DNA of 25,044 bases from contig JBHGWS010000110.1 of NCBI GenBank assembly GCA_041936745.1, positions 1 through 25,044 on the forward strand, written 5' to 3'. The stretch comes from Darwinibacter acetoxidans_A (GTDB lineage: Bacteria; Bacillota; Limnochordia; Darwinibacteriales; Darwinibacteriaceae). Below, piece by piece: positions 24,016 through 25,044 of this stretch. Every line of letters starts with the position of its first letter. Position 1 is the stretch's first letter. A program made the position numbers and the translations under genes. Under the pieces are notes generated by a model. That model was not told the DNA's origin. It saw nothing but the letters and a program-made list of their open reading frames with translations, and ran no database searches.

Positions 24016-25044
24016 GTGGAATTCTTGCGAGGAAGCTATTTTTATAAAATCGCCGCCTATCTTAGATTTTTTAAAAAGGAAACAGTACTGCTTATAGTCG
24101 TAACACTGGCTCGTATGGCAGCTGCATTACCCGTACCGGAGGTTATCAGGCGCTTTTTTGACAGCGTTGCGGCGGGTGATAACTCAAACCTTGTATTAAG
24201 TGCCCTTTTGTTGAGCGGTTTATTTCTCTTTGGGGTCTGGGCGGGATATTTATCGGATATTAGAACACAAAATATTGGGCATGGGCTGACGAATCTGATT
24301 AGGGGCCAATTAACTGAGAAAATCCTTCAGCTGCCTTACGCTGAATTGACCAAGCAGCGGACGGGGGATGCCATTGCCAGAATTACCGGGGACAGCTCTG
24401 TTTTTCAAGAGTATATTATGAGTGTTGTTATTAATCCTTTGATCAACGCTGTCCTTCTTTTAGTTTACACTGCAATCCTGTTTCGGATCCATACTGCGCT
24501 GAGCCTAGTTATCGTCCTGTCATTTCCCGTGCTGGCTTTGATTATCGGCGTGTTTCATAAAAAAACAATGGAAGCATCATTTGCCTTTAGAGAAGGTTAC
24601 GGCGGAATGTATAATCAACTGACTGAGCTGTTTTTTGCTTTAAAACTTATAAAAGCGAAAAAATACGAGAAGCGGCACGGCGAGTATCTGAAGCAAACCT
24701 ACGACGGAGTCCGCCAAGCGGGAATTAAAATGAACCGCTTGGGGAGTAAATCGACCCACCTTAACTCGCTTGTGATCAATTTGAATTTACTAGCGGTTTT
24801 AATTTTCGGCGGCTACCTGACAATGAGCGGGCAATTGAGCTTGGCGGGTTTTCTTTCCTACTATTTATTCTTGCAGCTAACTTACGCGCCCATTGAAACC
24901 ATAACGATTGCATTCTCTTCCTACCAGCAGGGTATTGGTATGCTTGAGAGGGTCTTCGAAATTTTGGAAGCAGCCTCTGAACAAGAAAAACAAAAGGGCG
25001 CTTCTTTTCAACCGGGCAAAGTTAAACTGAATGAACTCACCTTT
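24016..25044 (+). CDS. ABC half-exporter (membrane domain plus start of ATPase), truncated by window edge
   Basis: GTG 24016 with AAGGAGGAAG upstream, open through the last base: 343 codons of an ABC-type IV exporter. The membrane domain has about six hydrophobic segments (TVLLIVVTLARMAAALPVPE, SALLLSGLFLFGVWAGYL, INAVLLLVYTAILFRI, LSLVIVLSFPVLALIIGVF, LNLLAVLIFGGYL and FLSYYLFLQLTYAPIE). The RTGDAIARITGDSSVFQEYI stretch is the cytoplasmic coupling region typical of MsbA/LmrA-type exporters. The linker SYQQGIGMLERVFEILE leads into the first ATPase strand (VKLNELTF) at the edge. It is the likely third gene of the operon with the NicX-like and GNAT genes, 88 bp behind the latter. Substrate unknown. 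Confidence 0.92.
   Translation, partial: MEFLRGSYFYKIAAYLRFFKKETVLLIVVTLARMAAALPVPEVIRRFFDSVAAGDNSNLVLSALLLSGLFLFGVWAGYLSDIRTQNIGHGLTNLIRGQLTEKILQLPYAELTKQRTGDAIARITGDSSVFQEYIMSVVINPLINAVLLLVYTAILFRIHTALSLVIVLSFPVLALIIGVFHKKTMEASFAFREGYGGMYNQLTELFFALKLIKAKKYEKRHGEYLKQTYDGVRQAGIKMNRLGSKSTHLNSLVINLNLLAVLIFGGYLTMSGQLSLAGFLSYYLFLQLTYAPIETITIAFSSYQQGIGMLERVFEILEAASEQEKQKGASFQPGKVKLNELTF

Overview
All convincing genes lie on the + strand. The window looks like an accessory and transport-rich part of a Bacillota (Firmicutes) chromosome of medium GC. Supporting signs are AGGAGG-type ribosome sites, frequent GTG/TTG starts, classic intrinsic terminators, an AbrB-type regulator, LacI/TetR-controlled ABC transporters and AraD/FGGY sugar genes. 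Both solute-binding proteins have ordinary type I signal peptides with no lipobox cysteine. That is unusual for a single-membrane Gram-positive and hints at a diderm Bacillota lineage (Limnochordia/Hydrogenispora/Halanaerobium-like); this is inference only.

Layout. (1) 1-252: the leader-distal end of a type I-E-like CRISPR array (29-nt repeats, 32-nt spacers, no cas genes in view). (2) 410-3628: a TetR regulator with a near-consensus sigma-70 promoter flanked by twin operators, followed by a two-gene ABC-2 drug-type exporter. (3) 3638-3783: a run of hairpins ending in a terminator. (4) 3906-7362: an oligopeptide-type binding protein and two permeases, with no ATPase genes behind them. (5) 7363-9092: low-coding, decayed DNA including a broken gene with a TPR C-terminus, then a small CxC protein (9111-9323). 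(6) 9427-11947: a 24-codon leader ORF, a class II aldolase and an FGGY sugar kinase, closed by a strong terminator. (7) 11965-20460: a LacI-controlled sugar operon with four operator-like palindromes in front. It encodes LacI, an RbsA-type ATPase, an RbsC-type permease, a periplasmic binding protein, a phosphomannose-isomerase-like cupin, AraD and a second FGGY kinase. (8) 20956-21854: an Ogt-type DNA repair methyltransferase and an AbrB-type small regulator, with decayed DNA on either side. (9) 22430-25044: an M29/NicX-like metalloenzyme homologue that lacks one expected ligand, overlapping a GNAT acetyltransferase, then an ABC half-exporter cut by the window edge.

How the genes may work together. 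The LacI operon reads as import of a pentose-like sugar, isomerisation by the cupin in place of AraA, phosphorylation by the kinase, and epimerisation by AraD into the pentose phosphate pathway. Because phosphomannose isomerases are known to act on L-ribose, an L-ribose, L-arabinose or lyxose route is the best guess. The upstream aldolase plus kinase pair looks like a separate ketose-1-phosphate or ketose-bisphosphate cleavage route. The two most unusual items are the PMI-like isomerase pathway and the NicX-like/GNAT/exporter trio.
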